Assembly (NCBI GenBank): GCA_963422415.1
Contig: OY729430.1
Location: 496,001-560,000 of the forward strand
DNA: 64,000 nt
Direction of reading: 5' to 3'
Source of the DNA: Bin34 sp963422415
GTDB taxonomy: Bacteria > Chloroflexota > Anaerolineae > Caldilineales > Caldilineaceae
The notes beneath the pieces were generated by a model. The model worked only from the letters and a program-made list of their open reading frames with translations. It was not told the DNA's origin and searched no databases. This document shows positions 17,433 to 27,421 of the stretch, piece after piece. Within the stretch, counting starts at the first letter, position 1; each line of letters opens with the position of its first letter. Position numbers and translations under genes: made by a program.

Positions 17433-19163
17433 TCACTCTGGGCTTGACAGCCGCAGGCCGATCCATGGCCGGGTGACCTGCACCCGGCTGTGCAGCTGTA
17501 GATCACGACCGCTGATCTCGGACACGACACCATCCGGCCAGCGGATTTTCAGAGCATGGATTTGGCTGTCGCGAGGCAGGCCGAAGTGCAGCTGGGCGCT
17601 GTGGCCGGACAAATAGCCCCCGGCGGCCTGTACCCTGCGGTGATAGACGCCTGTGGAAGTGTACAACAGCGCTTCGCTGCCCAAGGAGCGGGTGTTGCCC
17701 GTGCCGGGCTGGCGCAGGCGCACCAGGAGAGATTGGCCCGTGCACAGTTGGTTCTCGAACATCTGCGCCGGTGACCGCAGGTTGTTGATCAACACGTCCA
17801 GATCGCCGTCGCCATCCAGATCAGTCAGACTCATGCCCCGGCCACCGGCCGTGCTGTGCAACTGCCATTCGGGAGCCGGGGCAAATCGCTGGCCACCGTC
17901 ATTGCGGTACGCCTGATTTTCCTCGATCAGTTCATCGTGGGGCAGATGGGAGAAAATCTCTTGTGCGGCCATGCCATTGACGATGTACAGATCCAGAAAG
18001 CCGTCCTGATTCAAGTCGCCCAGCTGGGCGGACCAGCTCCAGCCGCTGTAGGGGACCCCCCAGTCCGTGGCACGGTCCACCCAGCCGCGATCGGGGTGGG
18101 GATCCTGCAGGACATTCGCCATGACCTGAGGACCGTCCAAGGGGCTGGGGGCCGGCATCGTCTGCAACACAGGTTGCCACTGGCGCATGAGATCCGGATC
18201 ATTGGAGTAAGGGTGCATATCCGCGGCGAACAGCTCCCACGCCCCGTCGTTGTCAATGTCGCCCACGGCAAAACTCATAGTGCTGAAAGTGGTCTGCACA
18301 AAAGGCTCCGCGGCTTGCCAGCGCTCCGCTTCCGTCGCCAGAAAGACAGCATCCCGCGTGTCAAAATCGTTGCCCACGAGAATATCCAGGCGGCCATCCC
18401 GGTTCACGTCCAGTAGTTGCAACGCGAGGGCGTGGGCGTGGGATGCAATCCGGGTCGGCGCAAAGCGGGCATCATGCTGGGTATAGACAAATACGCCTGC
18501 CAAACGACTGGCATCCAAGGCCCGCCGTCCAATTTGTTTCTCCAGGGCCGCGTCATAGGAACCGGTCACCAGATCCAGATCGCCATCTGCATCCAGGTCG
18601 CCCCACTGCAGAGAATAGGCAAAACCGTTCACCCCCTGCAAACGGCCGGGCCGCGGCGGGTCGCCGAACGGGGCGTCGGAGGTCAGGCGACCGGCGTTAT
18701 ACCAGATCCGAACGTCACCGCTGCGTCCGGTCGCGGTGATGTCTAGCCAGTCGTCCCCATCCACATCCACCAGCGCCACCGCGCGCAGGCTGCCGTGCCA
18801 CAGCAGCTGGGGTCGGAAACGCCAGTCGCCTTCATTCCAGAAGATCTGATTGGGGCCCAGCAGGTTGGCCAGCACGAAGTCCTCGTCGCCATCGTTGTCC
18901 AGATCGCCGACCGCCAGCCCCGCCCCATTGCTGGCAAAATACGTCACACGCTCAAAGGCGGCGCCAGTGACGTGCGGCAGGGAGTGTTCCACGAAACGTC
19001 CACTGCAGCGCGGCGGTGTTGACAGGGGCTGCGAGACCACCTGAACGGGCAGGGGCAATGCGCAGGCGGTACACACCAACGCCAAGATGACACACGCCAA
19101 GAACGCAAGACGGAACTCTTGGTGTGGGGTGCGCGACGCCAAGTTGGTCGTATGGATTCCCAC
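17433..19163 (-). CDS. FG-GAP/VCBS repeat protein with ASPIC/UnbV C-terminal domain
   Basis: 576 residues from a GTG. The N-terminus has a hydrophobic export segment ending in a lipobox-like Cys (ILALVCTAC). Calcium-binding-like FG-GAP/VCBS blades follow, each with a D-x-D-x-D-G loop (VGDLDNDGDEDF, VDVDGDDWLD, GDLDADGDLDL, LDVNRDGRLDI, GDIDNDGAWEL, GDLNQDGFLDL, TDLDGDGDLDV), giving a seven-bladed propeller. The C-terminal domain (ALLYTSTGVYHRRVQAAGGY, LHFGLPRDSQ, IRWPDG) is ASPIC/UnbV. Such proteins are surface or periplasmic and probably bind carbohydrate or protein. It ends a leftward run that includes the sugar ABC transporter, 21 bases after it, so co-expression is plausible. Confidence 0.88.
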   Translation of the reverse strand: MGIHTTNLASRTPHQEFRLAFLACVILALVCTACALPLPVQVVSQPLSTPPRCSGRFVEHSLPHVTGAAFERVTYFASNGAGLAVGDLDNDGDEDFVLANLLGPNQIFWNEGDWRFRPQLLWHGSLRAVALVDVDGDDWLDITATGRSGDVRIWYNAGRLTSDAPFGDPPRPGRLQGVNGFAYSLQWGDLDADGDLDLVTGSYDAALEKQIGRRALDASRLAGVFVYTQHDARFAPTRIASHAHALALQLLDVNRDGRLDILVGNDFDTRDAVFLATEAERWQAAEPFVQTTFSTMSFAVGDIDNDGAWELFAADMHPYSNDPDLMRQWQPVLQTMPAPSPLDGPQVMANVLQDPHPDRGWVDRATDWGVPYSGWSWSAQLGDLNQDGFLDLYIVNGMAAQEIFSHLPHDELIEENQAYRNDGGQRFAPAPEWQLHSTAGGRGMSLTDLDGDGDLDVLINNLRSPAQMFENQLCTGQSLLVRLRQPGTGNTRSLGSEALLYTSTGVYHRRVQAAGGYLSGHSAQLHFGLPRDSQIHALKIRWPDGVVSEISGRDLQLHSRVQVTRPWIGLRLSSPE

Positions 19164-19184
19164 GGTGCGTCTCTCTGCGGCTCC

Positions 19185-20099
19185 CTACCCTTTCAGGCCG
19201 GTGAGGGAGATACCCTCGATAAAGGTGCGCTGGGCCAGGAAGAAAGTGACGATGATCGGCAGGGCCACAATTGTGCTCACGGCCATCAGGTACGGGATGC
19301 CGTTGCTGAAGTTGCCAATGTCGTTGGCCCGTCGGGAGAGTTGCTCGATCCCCAAGGCCAGCGGGTAGCTTGCCTCGTCCCGGAGATAGATCAAGGGGCC
19401 GAGATAGTCATTCCAAGCCCAGAGGAAACGGAAGAGCGCCACGACGGCCAAGGCGGGTTTTGTCAAGGGCAGGATGATGCGGAAGAGAATGCCCATCTCG
19501 GTGGCGCCGTCGATGCGGGCGGCATCGGACAGCTCCTGGGGCAGGGTCAGGAAAAACTGGCGCAGCAGAAAGATGATATACGGGTGACCGAACAGCGCGG
19601 GCACGACCAGCGGCCGATAGGTGTCCAGCCAACCCAGCCACTTGAACGTGATGAACAGGGGCACCATCGTCACGGCCCACGGCAACATCATGGTCATCAC
19701 CACCAGCCAAAAGAGCGCATCCCGACCAGGCCATCGGATGCGCGCAAAGCCATAGGCGACCATGGTCGAGGAAAGAACAGTGAACAGAACCGCTGGGGTC
19801 GTGTACAGGACGATGGAATTGATGGCATAGCGCGTAAAGGGCAGTACCTGCCAGCCCTCAATGAAATTCTGGGGGTGAATGGGGATCGGCAGCAGAAGCG
19901 GCGGCACCGTATAGACCTGCGAATCCACCTTCAACGCCGAACTGATCATCCAGTACAGGGGAAAGGCAAAGCTGAATGTCAGCGGGATCAGAATGGCGTA
20001 CTTGCCTACCTCCACCGCCAGTCGTTGCACTCGGTAGGAATCTGCACCGCGAGCCCGGGACGCAGAGGCCGTGGCCTCCTCGGAGGCGGTCGATATCAT
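19185..20099 (-). CDS. Sugar ABC transporter permease, MalG type
   Basis: 304 residues. The ATG at 20099 overlaps the stop of the upstream permease as ATGA, which decides this start over a longer frame. About six transmembrane segments; the cytoplasmic EAA loop (ELSDAARIDGATEMGILFRIILP) that contacts the ATPase is intact, and the C-terminus ends in the typical MalG-like GLKG. Inner-membrane half of a CUT1-type importer with the permease at 20096-21013 and the binding protein at 21067-22410. No ATPase gene is nearby, so a shared MsmK/UgpC-like ATPase elsewhere is expected. Confidence 0.93.
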   Translation of the reverse strand: MISTASEEATASASRARGADSYRVQRLAVEVGKYAILIPLTFSFAFPLYWMISSALKVDSQVYTVPPLLLPIPIHPQNFIEGWQVLPFTRYAINSIVLYTTPAVLFTVLSSTMVAYGFARIRWPGRDALFWLVVMTMMLPWAVTMVPLFITFKWLGWLDTYRPLVVPALFGHPYIIFLLRQFFLTLPQELSDAARIDGATEMGILFRIILPLTKPALAVVALFRFLWAWNDYLGPLIYLRDEASYPLALGIEQLSRRANDIGNFSNGIPYLMAVSTIVALPIIVTFFLAQRTFIEGISLTGLKG

Positions 20100-21013
20100 T
20101 GGTCCCCTCCGTAGTAGACCCAACGGGCCGAGGAACGGAAGATGACGAATGTGAAAGCGACAATGATCAGAAACAGGATCCAAGCCATCGCGGACGCCTT
20201 GCCCATCCGCAGGAAACGGAATGCGTTGCGGTAGAGATGCACCAGATAGAACTCGGTGGAGTTCATCGGCCCGCCTTCCGTCAGCAGCCAGGGGATCGTG
20301 AATTCCTGGAAGGCGCCGATGAAGCCCATTACCAGATTGAACAGAATGATGGGCGACATCATCGGCACCGTGACGTTGCGGAACTTGTGCCAGCGGTTGG
20401 CCCCGTCGACGGTCGCGGCTTCATACAGCGCGCGGGGCACGTCCTGCAACGCGGCCAGAAAGATCACCACGGCCGCGCCTTGGGCCCAGATCGCCACCAA
20501 AATCAACGAGGGCTTGGCCCAGACGGGACTGGAGAGAAACGGGATCACAGGCAGACCCAGGAAGCGCAAGAGACCGTTGACAGCCCCGTATTGCACGTTC
20601 ATCAGAAACTGCCAGACCATGGCCGAGGCCACCGCCGGTACAATCGCGGGCACATAGATCACCCCCCGAAAGAGGGAGGGGGCCACGATCTTCGAGTTCA
20701 GCAGATTGGCGATGAGAAACGCGGCGCCAATGCCCAGGGGCACGCTGAACCCCACGTAGTACATGGTGTTGGAGATCACGTTCCAGAAATGCGGATCGGT
20801 AGTGAATAGGGTTGTGTAGTTCTCGACCCCCAGAAACACCGGCGCGCGCAGCAGGTCGTAGCGCGTCAAGCTGTAGTACATCGAAGACAGGAGCGGATAG
20901 ACCGTGAAAAGAAGAAAACCCAGCAGCCAAGGCATGACAAAAAGCAGCCCCAGACGCAAGTTGCGCCACTCCCCTGACGTATAAAGACGGGTTTTGCCCG
21001 CACTGGCGGCCAT
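20096..21013 (-). CDS. Sugar ABC transporter permease, MalF type
   Basis: 305 residues from ATG 21013. Six predicted transmembrane helices starting at LGLLFVMPWLLGFLLF; EAA loop LYEAATVDGANRWHKFRNVTVP; C-terminal RWVYYGGDQ is typical of MalF-type CUT1 permeases. Translationally coupled (ATGA) to the MalG-type gene downstream and 53 bases after the binding-protein stop. The substrate is probably a sugar or glycoside; it cannot be refined from sequence. Confidence 0.93.
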   Translation of the reverse strand: MAASAGKTRLYTSGEWRNLRLGLLFVMPWLLGFLLFTVYPLLSSMYYSLTRYDLLRAPVFLGVENYTTLFTTDPHFWNVISNTMYYVGFSVPLGIGAAFLIANLLNSKIVAPSLFRGVIYVPAIVPAVASAMVWQFLMNVQYGAVNGLLRFLGLPVIPFLSSPVWAKPSLILVAIWAQGAAVVIFLAALQDVPRALYEAATVDGANRWHKFRNVTVPMMSPIILFNLVMGFIGAFQEFTIPWLLTEGGPMNSTEFYLVHLYRNAFRFLRMGKASAMAWILFLIIVAFTFVIFRSSARWVYYGGDQ

Positions 21014-21066
21014 GTCTGCGCCCTTACGGCACAATGGGATCTACGGAGCGTTCCGGGGACGTCGCC

Positions 21067-22410
21067 CTACAGTCCCTGCGCGGCCCACTCCGTTTCGGCA
21101 CGCCGCTGCAGTTCGGTCACCGCCTCCTCCGCGGTAATCAGATCCCGATAGACCTGCTCCCGCAGCTCCCACAGCTGGGTATTGACGAACCAGTGAATCG
21201 GCGAACGGCGGCCCACGATCCAGTCGGTCACTTCGTCAATGTTGTCAATATAGAACCGCAGACCGGGAAAGGTGTCCGGATCAATCGTGGGCAGCCACGA
21301 TTGGATGCCCATAATCCAGCCGACCTCATGAAAGACAATGTCCAACGCCTCGTTTGTGTGCAGGAATTCGGCCACCTTGAAAATGCCTTCCGGGTTCTGG
21401 CCCTCCTTGAAAATCTGGATCATATGCGGACCGGTGGCCATGATCTTGGCCCCTTCCCGAAAGCCTGGCACGGGCGCCCAGGTCGCCCGATTATGCACGG
21501 CTACCTCCGGCTTCTGAATTTGCGTTTCGCCGGCATGCCAATAGCCTTCGATAATCATGGACTGCACTTCGGCATTGTAGGCGCCGCCCCAGCTGCCCTG
21601 CCCCTCCACGGAACGAAAGCCGGCGACGTTGTCAGGACCGGCAAAACGGAAGAATTCGGCCTGCGTTTCAATGCCCTGCGCCATCAGTTCGTGGTTCAGG
21701 TCAAAGGTCTGCGTCTCATCGTTCCACCAAGTATGGCCATAGGATGTAGCGATGAAATCCGGTTCGCCCGCCATGGCGTCAATGGGATCCAAGCCAAGGC
21801 GGATCAAATTGCCGCCCTCGTCGAACCGGGTCAGCGTCTTGTGCCACTCCAGCACGCCTTCCCATGTCAAGGGAGGACTGTCCGGGTCCAGCCCCGCGTC
21901 CGCCACATGCTGGGCGTTGTAGTTCAGGCCATACCACAGGAACGATTCGATGGAGGGCACGCCAATTAGTTTGCCATCATAGAAGCCTCCCTGCCAGACG
22001 GTTTCCACGACATTGGACGGGTCAATGACCGTGCTGGCGTCCACCATGTCATTGACCTCCAGCACCACGCCCCGGGCCCAGAGTCCCGGATAGTCCAGAT
22101 TGGAGCCGCCATCGGGCGGATCGCCGGCGGCCAAGGCGGTCAGGATCGCTTCCGTGTTGGTGCTGCCGCGCCAGTCCAGAGTGGCGTTTTCGCCAATATG
22201 GGCCTGGAAGCTCTCCAGCCCGGCGATCGCTTCCACGGCCGGATCCAAGTTGCCCCAACCATACCACCAAGTGATGACTTCCGGCTCGGCCATCCCGGAT
22301 TCACCGCCCGTGGACCCGGTTGGCGCCACACAGGCGGCCAGTGCCGCGACGCCCACGGCCAAGCCCGTGGAACGCAGAAACTGGCGACGGTTCAGAGTTC
22401 GGTCGATCAT
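21067..22410 (-). CDS. ABC sugar-binding lipoprotein with Tat-type signal
   Basis: 447 residues. The start at ATG 22410 is set by a perfect AGGAGG eight bases upstream. The N-terminus has a twin-arginine motif RRQFLRS, a hydrophobic stretch and the lipobox ALAAC, so it is likely exported folded and lipid-anchored. The mature part is a type-1 extracellular solute-binding domain (EVITWWYGWGNL..., then GVPSIESFLWYGLNYN), normal in length. Captures the substrate for the permease pair downstream. First gene of a leftward operon. Confidence 0.92.
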   Translation of the reverse strand: MIDRTLNRRQFLRSTGLAVGVAALAACVAPTGSTGGESGMAEPEVITWWYGWGNLDPAVEAIAGLESFQAHIGENATLDWRGSTNTEAILTALAAGDPPDGGSNLDYPGLWARGVVLEVNDMVDASTVIDPSNVVETVWQGGFYDGKLIGVPSIESFLWYGLNYNAQHVADAGLDPDSPPLTWEGVLEWHKTLTRFDEGGNLIRLGLDPIDAMAGEPDFIATSYGHTWWNDETQTFDLNHELMAQGIETQAEFFRFAGPDNVAGFRSVEGQGSWGGAYNAEVQSMIIEGYWHAGETQIQKPEVAVHNRATWAPVPGFREGAKIMATGPHMIQIFKEGQNPEGIFKVAEFLHTNEALDIVFHEVGWIMGIQSWLPTIDPDTFPGLRFYIDNIDEVTDWIVGRRSPIHWFVNTQLWELREQVYRDLITAEEAVTELQRRAETEWAAQGL

Positions 22411-22943
22411 GCAGATTTTCCTCCTGTGACAACGACTATGGCCAAAAGCGCAGGGACACACAGCGCCAGAACAGCGGTCTCAGCCCCAACTCTCCACCAC
22501 TCCCTCTACCTGCATTAAGAATCCAGGCGACAACCCACACGCAACGGCACGGCCGCGCAGGCGGGACACAGGTCTCGACTGTGCTTAATGTCAGGGAAGC
22601 GACGTCAAAATCGCGCGTGGGCAAACCACAAGCGACCGCTTCGCAACGAAGCCCCATTCACCTCATCAGAACATACGGAACGCTCACATTGTATCATTGG
22701 GGATTCCAGACGATCCAACTAGCCCCGTTGGCGGTCCGGCCGGATATCGAGCGCGTCTCGGACTTTGTCAGGCCCCGCCGCTTTTCCATGTCTAAAAACC
22801 TTGTGAAGCCCATGCTCCCCAACTTGTGGACACGGCGCGCAGGCGTTGCCTGGCAGTGGGCGTGCCGGCCTGTGGCAATCGAGCCTGCCGTCTCACAGAC
22901 CTGAAGCAAGTGAGGGATTCGTGTGGGCCGTGCCAGACGCTTC
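22411..22943. other. Intergenic region upstream of the sugar-binding protein
   Basis: About 530 bases between the ABC operon start and the end of the O-antigen ligase gene, both leftward. Apart from the ribosome binding site at 22417-22425 I see no gene, RNA or strong hairpin. Confidence 0.5.
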
Positions 22944-25015
22944 CTATTCCAACTCCGCGATTCTCTCCCGCTGTCGTACAAGCCGGCCATGGACCTCAAA
23001 CCGTTCATCCCGGAATTCCGCGGTGCGTGCCAAGTACGCGTCAATGAGCCCCAGGGCTGATGCGACATCTCTCTCAAAGACATACTGCTGTGCCTGCAGT
23101 TGCATGATTTCGACCCGGTTTGGCGCGATGGCCGCGGCCTGGTCCGTATGGTCTCGGGCCCATGCCAAGTATGGCCATTCAGTCAAAGATGCCATCTGAT
23201 ATATTTGGGCCAGCTTGGAGTGCACGCGCCATTCCCAAGGCTCCCGCATCAAGATCGCCGCGCCCTCGCCTTGGGCCAGATCCAGGGTCCACTGCCGCTC
23301 GGTGGGCGTCAAGTCGTTCCAGCTTCGGATCAATTGTTCCATCAACACCAGCCAAGGGCCGGCCGTCATCCTTGGCGCCGCATCGACAGCATCGTACATA
23401 GCCTCGAACTGCTTGTCCAATGGACGACGATTATCGGTGGCTATCAGCGCGTGGTACGCTCCTGTATAGGGTTCCAGGACTGCAACAAAAAAACAGACCA
23501 GCACGACGGCGTTGCCCAAGATCACAAGGGTGCCTTTCATCAAGGCCTGAGGACGACCGGCCCGAGCGCGGAATCCCGGGTTGGCTCCGTCATGCAGACC
23601 AGGATCGGGGTCCAAAGACACTGCCGTCTGGACTAGGGTCGTTTCCAGATAGACAGCAAATCCGATCAGCAGATACAGCTGCACCACCGTTCCTGGCGTG
23701 TCAAAGAGGAACAGATTTTGCATGAAGTAGCCCACCAGCGCACCTCCGATCGACAGGACCAGCAAATGCCCGTTGGTGGGCAGGAGGATCATCTTCCTGA
23801 TCAGGATCAAAGCCATGCTCCCCCAGATCGCCAGATATCCCACCAGACCAACCAGTCCCGTGGTGGCCAGCTCCTCTATGACCCGGTTGTGGGCCTGATC
23901 GAAATGTTCAATTGGAGAGGTGGCAACGGCGTACTCGCTGATATACTGGTCGTAGACCGCGGAATAATTCTCGGGACCCCAGCCAAGCCACAGTCGATCC
24001 TTGAAGCCTTCCCAACCCGCATATACCGAATACAGCCGCGTCCGCACCGAGGAGTCGTCAAAGCTGACGGTGACCAGGCGCTGCAGAGACGGGTTCCCTG
24101 TGTCTGTGGCCCAAGCCAAGACCGTGTCGTTGCCTTGCAGGAAATATAAACTGATGATCAGCACGGTGCTGGCCAACATCAAAGACCCCGCTACAAGCCT
24201 TGTGATTCTCAGATTGTCCGCAATCGCGTAGCCCGTCAACATCAGCCCCAAGCTGGCTGCCAATCCCAACATGGCACCCCGCGTGCCACTCTGAAAAAGC
24301 ATAAGCAGGTTCAAGCCTATTGTGGTCACCCAGAAAGAGACCAGAGGCAAATTGGTGTCGAACAGGTGCATTTTCCACCAACGGTCTCGACCCAAGAGAG
24401 ACTGTCGGCTCTTGCGGGACGAGACTGCGGGGCTCCGTTTGCGCGGAGTGGCCAGCGCGTAGGCCAGCAAGCCCGCGGCGATCAAGGCGTTCACCAACGC
24501 ATACCCGCCGAGAAAAGTCGGATTTCCCAATGAAGAGCTGATCCTCTGACCTCCGCCCCCGGTCATCTGAAAGAGACCCAGCAGACTCACCATCAGCCCG
24601 ATCAGAAGACTGGCATTGAGCGCTACCCACCAAGTCCGAAACGTCTTGAACATCGAAGCAATCATTACGGTGAAGGCCACGCAGTGGATCAGACCCAACC
24701 AGCCTTGCATGCGCTCGTAGGTGACCAGAGACTGCGCTCCGGGCTGACACCCGCCAACGCGGCTGCAAGGGCAATGACTACATAGACCCCCACTATGCCC
24801 AAGGTCCAAGACCGGGGCGGTCGATGTGCGGGACACCAGAGGCAGAGCGGCAGCCAGAAAAAAAATGCAATCTCGACCAGCGTCCGGAAGTAGAGGGCCT
24901 TGCCAACGATAAAGGGAAATACGGTCGTAGGCAACGGATCCGAGATTATGATCAGGGGAGTGGCCAACGCCAATGCCAACAGCATTCTTATGGTGTTGGC
25001 AATCGGCTTTTCCAT
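22944..25015 (-). pseudogene. O-antigen ligase / Wzy-like polymerase, frameshifted near 24720
   Basis: The N-terminal frame starts at ATG 25015 with GGAG five bases upstream and encodes several membrane helices (TIRMLLALALATPLIII) up to GVSPERSLWS. It then runs out of frame to a stop near 24689. The rest continues in another frame from YERMQGWLGLIH, with about ten more membrane helices and the family's HNRVIEELATTGLVGLVGYL loop, and ends in a soluble C-terminal region. One missing base between about 24716 and 24730 (after the SLWS codons) would restore the whole ~690-residue protein. Intact members join or polymerise surface glycans. Real mutation or assembly error cannot be told apart here. 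Confidence 0.8.
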
Positions 25016-25505
25016 ATACTCCAAAACAGGCTTCCTCAAAAAGCGAAAGTCCCGAGACAGGTGGATCGTGTGCCTGCCAAGGCGGCGGATTCGACGAAGA
25101 GCACACCGTCAGTATAGCCATTCCCAAGCAAAGCTGAACTCGATATGGCCGCTGGCCGTCCCGGGTGGCGGATTGCGCTCAACTGCGAAGCCCTCAACTT
25201 CCCTTCACTCCTCTTCAGAGCCTACACGAGCCACGTGAAAGTGTCTTGGGACAGTTCATCGGCCAGTTCGGTGTGCAAAGGATTTGTCGGATCTTGCCGA
25301 GGGCAAAAGGGCCAGTTCGGGATTGGAGTACAGGGGATTCTTGTTGAGATGCGCTCTGCCGCGAACTGCCCTTTCCTTAGATCTGTCAGCTGTGTCCAGA
25401 GGCAGACAGGAGAGGCAAATCGTCTTCCAAACAAGAATGAAATTAAGTAGTTATGGGCTTATCTGTGATACACTTCCCGTACAGAACCACAGGAGGACAA
25501 GCTCC
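25016..25505. other. Intergenic region before the transposase remnant
   Basis: About 490 bases, lower GC than its neighbours. It contains the ligase ribosome binding site on the minus strand and AGGAGG at about 25492 just before the transposase ATG. No terminal inverted repeat for the insertion sequence could be identified by eye. Confidence 0.45.
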
Positions 25506-26330
25506 ATGACCCTACTGCAGATCTGCTGCAGCCGGTTCCCCAATCAGGAAGCCTGCATTGAACATTTGGAGGCAATCCGCTGGGCTGACGAAACACGATG
25601 TCCTCATTGTACCAGTAGTCATGTAGGCCGCAAGGCCGACAAGGGTCGCATAGGACGCTGGAACTGCCATGATTGCCATGCCAGTTTCAATGTCCTGGCC
25701 GGAACGGTCATGGAAAAAACCCGCATCCCGCTTCAGAAGTGGTTTCTCGCCATTGGACTCATGGTCAATGCCAAGAAAAGCCTGTCCAGCTACCAACTGG
25801 CCCGCGACCTGGAACTGAACCAGAAGTCCGCCTGGTATATGCAACAGCGGATACGCACTCAAATGTTGACCGCACAGGACAATATCCTGCTCCAAGGCAT
25901 TGTGGAGGCGGATGAAGCCTACATTGGAGATAAGTCCCGCAAGTCAAACCGTCGGAAGGATGCCTATCCCCCCCATCCTCGGGGCCGGGGCACAAGCAAG
26001 ACTCCGACTCACTGATGTGGTGGAACGCAGGGGCCGGGTAGTTGCCCGCGTAGCGCACAGCCTCAAAGGCAAGGCTATTCTGCAATTTGTCTGCAGTGCA
26101 GTCATCCCCGAGGGGGCTTTGCTGATCACCGATGAACATCGTGCCTACAACATCCTGCGCTGAGGTTGTGCCCCATGCCGTGATTCATCATGGTCGGCCG
26201 CAGATGGTGAAGTGTCCACACCAACACCCATGAAGGTGCTGGTTATGGGCCTTGCTCAAGAGAACATGGATCGCATCATCATTGCAGCAGGCAGTGCACA
26301 CCTCCGAAGCAGCCCACAAACTGCATCGAA
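25506..26330 (+). pseudogene. IS1595-family (ISXO2-like) transposase, broken by frameshifts
   Basis: Begins with ATG after AGGAGG. The N-terminal zinc ribbon (RCPHC...WNCHDC) and the ISXO2-like core (QKSAWYMQQRIR, then VEADEAYIGDK with the first catalytic Asp) are in one frame to about 25990. The continuation (VARVAHSLKGKAILQF, then LLITDEHRAYN with the second Asp) is in another frame to 26163. A third frame carries HTNT and SHHHCSRQCTPP, resembling the family's HTNTIEGFW and GSHHHYSRQYTPL region. At least two frame breaks make it inactive. IS1595 elements move by a DDE/N cut-and-paste mechanism. Confidence 0.8.
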
Positions 26331-26815
26331 AATGGATTGGCATAGACATCGCTATCCATGCCGTCAAGCGGGTGGCCAAGATAAGTCAGCTGACGGAGAC
26401 ATTGACAGCCGCATTTACGATGACGGTTCAGATGATCTGGACTGCATGATCCTGAAAATCAGGGGGAGGACAAGCATGTAGGCATAGATAATGTCAGGCT
26501 TGATTGTCCTGGAATCCACAGGTGAACGACAGCGCAGGGCTTTTGAGTACTTTACGGCCTAGACTGGAGATATTCACATCTCCGGCATCAGGTACCCTCG
26601 CAGGCAGCTGTTGGAAGTGTCGTCTATGTCACAAGGACACAGATTCCATTGCACCTTCCGTAGTGGGGCAGCCTACGCTGCCCATGAACATATTAAGCCC
26701 ATAATTACTTATTCCGTTGAGATAAACGACGATAGAGCTATGCCGAATCACAAAGAAAACGTCGATAGCAGCATTGACCAAGGAAATCAGGCAATGCCGC
26801 TGCGGGATCAGGTAC
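26331..26815. other. Sequence between transposase remnant and sugar transferase
   Basis: About 485 bases with an A+T-rich part near 26690-26770. It may hold degraded insertion-sequence material and the sugar transferase promoter. No gene or inverted repeat recognised. Confidence 0.4.
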
Positions 26816-27421
26816 ATGACAGAGCGTGACAGTTACAAGCGGACTTTTGACCTTACCATCATAATTCTCAGCTACTTGTTGTTTCTTCCGCTTTGGCTGC
26901 TCCTCTGGACAGTAATCCCCCTGATGATATGGGTGGAGGACTGGGGGCCTGTCTTTTACACACAGGAACGGCTGGGAAAGGGTGGCAGACGGTTTACGAT
27001 CGTCAAGTTCCGCACCATGATCCATAATGCCGAAGCTCTCACCGGGCCAATCTGGGCCAGCGACGACGATGAGCGCATCACCAGAACGGGGAGGCTATTG
27101 CGCAAACTCCGACTTGACGAGATACCGCAAGTCGTCAATATCGTCAAGGGCGAAATGAGCCTGGTAGGGCCTCGGCCCGAAAGACCGCTTTTGACAGAGC
27201 AGTTTGATCGTGAGGTGCCCGGCTTCTCCAAGCGTCTGCAAGTCCAGCCTGGTGTGGCGGGCTTGGCACAGCTGAAGGAAGGTTATACAGCTAGCCCCCG
27301 AAGCAAGCTGAAATACGATCTCCTGTATATCAGGAAAATGAATCCCTGGCTGGATCTCTGGTTGCTGTTCGCTTCCGTACCCGTTACCATCCAGCGTTGG
27401 TTTACCCAAACCAAACACTAG
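26816..27421 (+). CDS. Initiating sugar (polyprenyl-phosphate glycosyl-1-P) transferase
   Basis: 201 residues from ATG 26816 (MTERDSYKRTFDL); a TTG at 26774 would add 14 residues. One hydrophobic membrane segment (LTIIILSYLLFLPLWLLLW) is followed by the bacterial sugar transferase domain: FYTQERLGKGG, FTIVKFRTM, the catalytic Asp-Glu in LRLDEIPQ, and MSLVGPRPERP. Short monotopic members of this family (PglC/WbaP-like) transfer a phospho-sugar to undecaprenyl phosphate to start glycan assembly. Near the broken O-antigen ligase, so probably part of an eroded surface-polysaccharide locus. Confidence 0.92.
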   Translation: MTERDSYKRTFDLTIIILSYLLFLPLWLLLWTVIPLMIWVEDWGPVFYTQERLGKGGRRFTIVKFRTMIHNAEALTGPIWASDDDERITRTGRLLRKLRLDEIPQVVNIVKGEMSLVGPRPERPLLTEQFDREVPGFSKRLQVQPGVAGLAQLKEGYTASPRSKLKYDLLYIRKMNPWLDLWLLFASVPVTIQRWFTQTKH

